A stretch of 9,527 nt of DNA, taken from assembly GCA_003153055.1 (NCBI GenBank), contig PMBV01000189.1, forward strand, positions 1 to 9,527, in the 5' to 3' direction. Made by a program: the position numbers and the translations under genes. Shown piece by piece: positions 7,284 to 9,527 of this stretch (its first letter is position 1; each line of letters starts with the position of its first letter). The stretch comes from Myxococcales bacterium. Its GTDB lineage: Bacteria; Myxococcota; Myxococcia; Myxococcales; Myxococcaceae. The notes below the pieces were generated by a model. It was not told the DNA's origin. It worked only from the letters and a program-made list of their open reading frames with translations, and did not search any database.

Positions 7284-7789
7284 GGTTGGGTGGCTCCACC
7301 AGCCGTCAGGTGCCCTTGAAAGACCTCGGTCGCCGCGGTGCTCGGCAGGTGCAGCACCGTGAAGCCCTTGGCGATGCGCACCACCCGAGGCCCTTTCCCC
7401 CGCACCATCGTCAGGCCCACCACGATGGGCAACACCAGAGCCGAGAGCATCAGCAGGCCTGCCAGCACGCCCGAGTGGTCGAGCAGGAAGACGCCGCCGA
7501 TGAGCAGCACGATGGCGCCGAAGATGGAAACGGTGAGCGCGATGCGCCCCCGCCTCCACGCGGCGTACGACGCCTCGGTGAATGGGAGCTCACCCTTCGT
7601 GCGCCGCATCAGCACCAGGGCGAGGATGATGAAGATGAGCGGCGCGAGGGCGAAGACGGCGACCCACTGGGGGTACCACTGGAACTTCACCGGCTTGAAC
7701 ACCACCCCGTCCGTCGAGCCCGTGATGATGTCGATGCGGGGGAGGTCGAACTCGTTCATCTCGTTGTCGGGGATGGAGATTTCCGTCAT
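7280..7789 (-). CDS. Three-TM hypothetical membrane protein
   Basis: A 169-residue protein that I do not recognise. A soluble acidic N-terminus of about 40 residues (TEISIPDNEMNEFDLPRID) precedes a helix at 42-61, then a cytoplasmic-looking basic loop (MRRTKGELPF...YAAWRRGR). Two closely spaced helices follow at 83-103 and 107-129, and the tail is basic (VRGKGPRVVRIAKG). It is the first gene of a minus-strand operon and overlaps the zinc-cluster gene by four bases. The start is uncertain. The ATG at 7789 leaves 74 bases for divergent promoters but has no clear ribosome site. A GTG at 7837 adds 16 residues and has GGAG five bases upstream, but would leave only 26 bases before ccsA. Function unknown; the pairing with the zinc-cluster protein suggests they act together at the membrane. 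Confidence 0.78.
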   Translation of the reverse strand: MTEISIPDNEMNEFDLPRIDIITGSTDGVVFKPVKFQWYPQWVAVFALAPLIFIILALVLMRRTKGELPFTEASYAAWRRGRIALTVSIFGAIVLLIGGVFLLDHSGVLAGLLMLSALVLPIVVGLTMVRGKGPRVVRIAKGFTVLHLPSTAATEVFQGHLTAGGATQP

Positions 7790-7863
7790 GAGCGCGTCAC
7801 TGTAGACTGAGTGCACGGGCTGGTCGATGCTCGGCACCTCCGCTCCGCCATGGCCCGCACAAC
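7790..7863. promoter_or_regulatory. Divergent intergenic region between the membrane operon and ccsA
   Basis: The minus-strand operon and the plus-strand cytochrome maturation genes start back to back here, so promoters for both should lie in or near these 74 bases. I see no strong -35/-10 pair; TTCCGT (7781-7786) with TAGACT (7803-7808) on the plus strand, 16 bases apart, is only weak. A five-codon frame, ATG at 7850 to TGA at 7867, overlaps the ccsA start codon and could be incidental. Confidence 0.35.
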
Positions 7864-8619
7864 ATGACCCCCTCGACCCTGCTTCCTCTGGCGGTCGCGT
7901 GCTATGCGCTCGCGCTCCTCGTCGTCGCGTTGCCGCGAGGGAGCCGCCCCGAAGCTGCTCGCTGGGCCATGGGCTGCGGCGTGGCGCTGCACCTGGGGTG
8001 GCTCGTTTGGCGCGGCCTCTCCATCGGCTTCATGCCCCTCACCAACAAGACCGAGTCGTTCTCGGCGGCCGCCTTCGCCATGGCCCTCGTGTTGATCGCC
8101 GGGTGGAAGGAGACGCGCACCTTCCTGGTGCCGCAGCTCGTCCTCACCGTGGCATCGGGTGTCGCGGCGGCCTCCTTTTCCCAGGAGCTGACCGAGCCCG
8201 GGCCCATGCTCCGCACCTGGTGGTACCCGGCCCACGTCCCCTTGTCCTTCGTCGGCCTCGCCACCTGGAGCGCCGCCGCCGCGGCCGGCCTCGCCTACGT
8301 CCGCACCCGCGACCGGGTCTGGCTCCAACGGGTCGACCAGTACGCCCTGCAAGGCCTCGGGCTATGGAGCCTGGCGATGGTCTTCGGTGGCATCTGGGGC
8401 GTCGTCGCCTGGGGCGCCTACTTCATGTGGGACCCCAAGCTGGTGTGGTCGACCATTCTGTGGATTCATTACGCGTCTTTCGTGCACGTGCGCCTGACGC
8501 CGTCGCTGAGGGCGAAGACGTGGCTCCGGCCTGCGCTGGCGTGGCTCGGCATCGTCTGGGTGCTGGTGGCGTACGTGGGTACGTCCTTCTTCTTCGGGAA
8601 GTCGGCCCATGCCTTCTGA
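7864..8619 (+). CDS. ccsA: Cytochrome c biogenesis protein CcsA/ResC
   Basis: A 251-residue polytopic membrane protein of the haem-handling CcsA/ResC family. In system II cytochrome c maturation it moves haem across the membrane and presents it, with ResB, for attachment to CxxCH sites. The WWD region is WGVVAWGAYFMWDPKLVW (178-195), with Trp178, Trp183, Trp189, Asp190 and Trp195. Flanking candidate haem-ligand histidines are His124 (PAHVPLSF) and His202 or His208 (WIHYASFVHVR). The C-terminus GTSFFFGKSAHAF matches the usual ending of the family, so the gene is complete. Several further helices (about 5-23, 35-50, 64-81, 87-105, 125-145, 162-182 and 224-243) fit the multi-pass topology. LVW replaces the more common ETW after WDPK. 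The start ATG has no obvious Shine-Dalgarno. It overlaps resB by 11 bases, showing a translationally linked pair. Confidence 0.93.
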   Translation: MTPSTLLPLAVACYALALLVVALPRGSRPEAARWAMGCGVALHLGWLVWRGLSIGFMPLTNKTESFSAAAFAMALVLIAGWKETRTFLVPQLVLTVASGVAAASFSQELTEPGPMLRTWWYPAHVPLSFVGLATWSAAAAAGLAYVRTRDRVWLQRVDQYALQGLGLWSLAMVFGGIWGVVAWGAYFMWDPKLVWSTILWIHYASFVHVRLTPSLRAKTWLRPALAWLGIVWVLVAYVGTSFFFGKSAHAF

Positions 8620-9527
8620 GCCGTCACGGTGGAGTTGGCTGTCGTCTCAGGGACTGGGCCTCGCCTTGGGCCAAGCGACCGTCGCGCTCCTGGGCCTGGG
8701 CACCGTCGTGCTCGCGGCCACTCGTGACGGCGCATCGGCCGGGGTGCAACTCGACGAGCTTGGTGGGTTCTTCTCGCCGCTCCGCTGGACGCACCTGTGG
8801 ATGTATGTGTTGCTGCCGGTGGTCGCTCTGTACGGGCTCAACACGCTCCTGTGTACCTGGCAGTCGGTCCGCGCTCGGTGGCGGCGGGGAACCCGCGAGG
8901 CCATGGCTTGGGCACCGACCGCGATTCATGTCTCGTTCCTCTTCGCGCTCCTCTCGCATCTCGTGGGTGGCTTCTTCAACCACGAGGGGGAGTCGCTGAC
9001 GCTGACCCGGGAGTGGACGGCCCTCGACGACGGCCGACGGGTGCGCCTGGTGCACCTGGAGACCGAGCGGACCCGAAGCCAGAAGGTGAAAGGCCTTCGC
9101 GCCACCATCGAGGTCGCCCAGCCCTCCGGGGCCACGGAGCAGACGGTCATCGGTTACAACCAGCCCCTCTCCTCTGGGCTGGGCTCGGACTTGCTGCTCG
9201 TCTCTCAGGCGGGACAGCTGATGATGGCGAGCTTCAGCCTCGGGGGGCAGGAGTGCCGCACGTCGGTGCCCGGTGAGTGCGCCCTGGGCGGGGCGAGGCT
9301 CACGGCCCGGGCGCTCCGGCAATCGGCCCAATGGGGAGCGAAGCAGGTGGCAGTGATTGCCGTGGCGGAGCCAGGGGTACCGGTCGAGTCCTTTCCTCTG
9401 GCGGAGGGCTCCTCACGGACTCTGGCCAGCGGAAAGCGGCTCAGCTTCGATGCAGTGAGGGCCGAGGACGCCGTCGAGGTTCGGCACCGGCTGGCCCCGG
9501 GGCACCAGACTTCGCCAGCGCGTCCTA
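8609..9527 (+). CDS. resB: ResB-like cytochrome c biogenesis protein, truncated by the window edge
   Basis: 306 residues are visible with no stop. Three N-terminal membrane helices (about 15-37, 62-82 and 101-122, the last with IHVSFLFALLSHLVGG and His107/His117) are followed by a large extracytoplasmic domain (about 124-295). That topology, and the ATG lying inside the end of ccsA, identify ResB/Ccs1, the partner that forms the haem delivery-ligation complex with CcsA and holds apocytochrome. Clear family motifs in the soluble domain are few, so the call leans on topology and context. GGGAAG about eight bases before the ATG is a fair ribosome site. The family normally ends with a fourth helix just after this point, and here the frame instead reads HQTSPARP through the terminal repeat. 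The last seven or so residues are therefore probably not native. Cys216 and Cys224 lie in the soluble domain. Confidence 0.8.
   Translation, partial: MPSEPSRWSWLSSQGLGLALGQATVALLGLGTVVLAATRDGASAGVQLDELGGFFSPLRWTHLWMYVLLPVVALYGLNTLLCTWQSVRARWRRGTREAMAWAPTAIHVSFLFALLSHLVGGFFNHEGESLTLTREWTALDDGRRVRLVHLETERTRSQKVKGLRATIEVAQPSGATEQTVIGYNQPLSSGLGSDLLLVSQAGQLMMASFSLGGQECRTSVPGECALGGARLTARALRQSAQWGAKQVAVIAVAEPGVPVESFPLAEGSSRTLASGKRLSFDAVRAEDAVEVRHRLAPGHQTSPARP
9502..9527. repeat. Right arm of the 26-bp terminal inverted repeat
   Basis: Exact reverse complement of bases 1-26, ending GCGCGTCCTA at the last base of the window. It lies in the resB frame and is read as HQTSPARP, in the same phase as the left arm within the Ig-like frame, where the ResB family would be expected to enter its last membrane helix. 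Confidence 0.9.

Noticed and set aside
7284..7559. Upstream extension of the zinc-cluster frame to 7559
   Set aside because: It overlaps the three-TM gene in another frame and reads as Arg/His/Ala-rich shadow; the GTGA overlap gives a natural start at 7283.
1..9527. Whole window as a transposon bounded by 26-bp terminal inverted repeats
   Set aside because: No transposase, resolvase or integrase is present, the outermost genes are cut by the ends, and the contents are housekeeping genes.

Overview
The window is GC-rich bacterial DNA carrying seven essentially complete or long protein genes plus broken gene material at the left end. Base composition, a Gly/Ser-rich di-haem lipoprotein, an Ig-like surface protein of a style common in myxobacteria and a system II cytochrome c maturation pair suggest Myxococcota or a related deltaproteobacterial lineage. 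That placement is inference from gene style, not from a marker gene. No rRNA, tRNA, CRISPR array, transposase, integrase or phage gene was seen.

Left end (1-912): the minus strand encodes a fragment of an Ig-like repeat protein that runs off the window. It abuts a roughly 75-residue piece of ribose-phosphate pyrophosphokinase (prs) on the plus strand, and this in turn runs directly into the 3' end of the trehalose gene. Neither fragment is a whole gene, so the left 0.9 kb looks like a mosaic, either a real rearrangement or a chimeric molecule or assembly.

Middle (912-5001, minus strand): a bifunctional trehalose-6-phosphate synthase/phosphatase makes trehalose from UDP-glucose and glucose-6-phosphate. 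Upstream of it lies a large di-haem cytochrome c peroxidase/MauG-like lipoprotein with a nine-residue Gly/Ser repeat linker encoded by 27-bp tandem repeats. A 361-bp non-coding stretch follows.

Right-middle (5363-7789, minus strand): reading in the direction of transcription, a three-TM membrane protein, a B-box-like zinc-cluster membrane protein (4-nt GTGA overlap), a secreted or membrane hypothetical protein (11-nt gap) and an alpha/beta hydrolase (119-nt gap). The first three look like one operon.

Right end (7864-9527, plus strand): ccsA (resC) and resB overlap by 11 nt and are divergent from the operon above. They form the system II haem delivery and ligation complex. This machinery would be needed to mature c-type cytochromes such as the di-haem lipoprotein at 3196-5001. 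resB is cut by the window edge just before its expected last membrane helix.

The first and last 26 bases are a perfect inverted repeat, and both truncated outer genes read outward into the same residues (HQTSPARP). This points to an adaptor, chimera or assembly end more than to a transposon. I found no convincing undescribed system. The best leads are the zinc-cluster membrane operon, the enlarged di-haem lipoprotein and the fragment mosaic.
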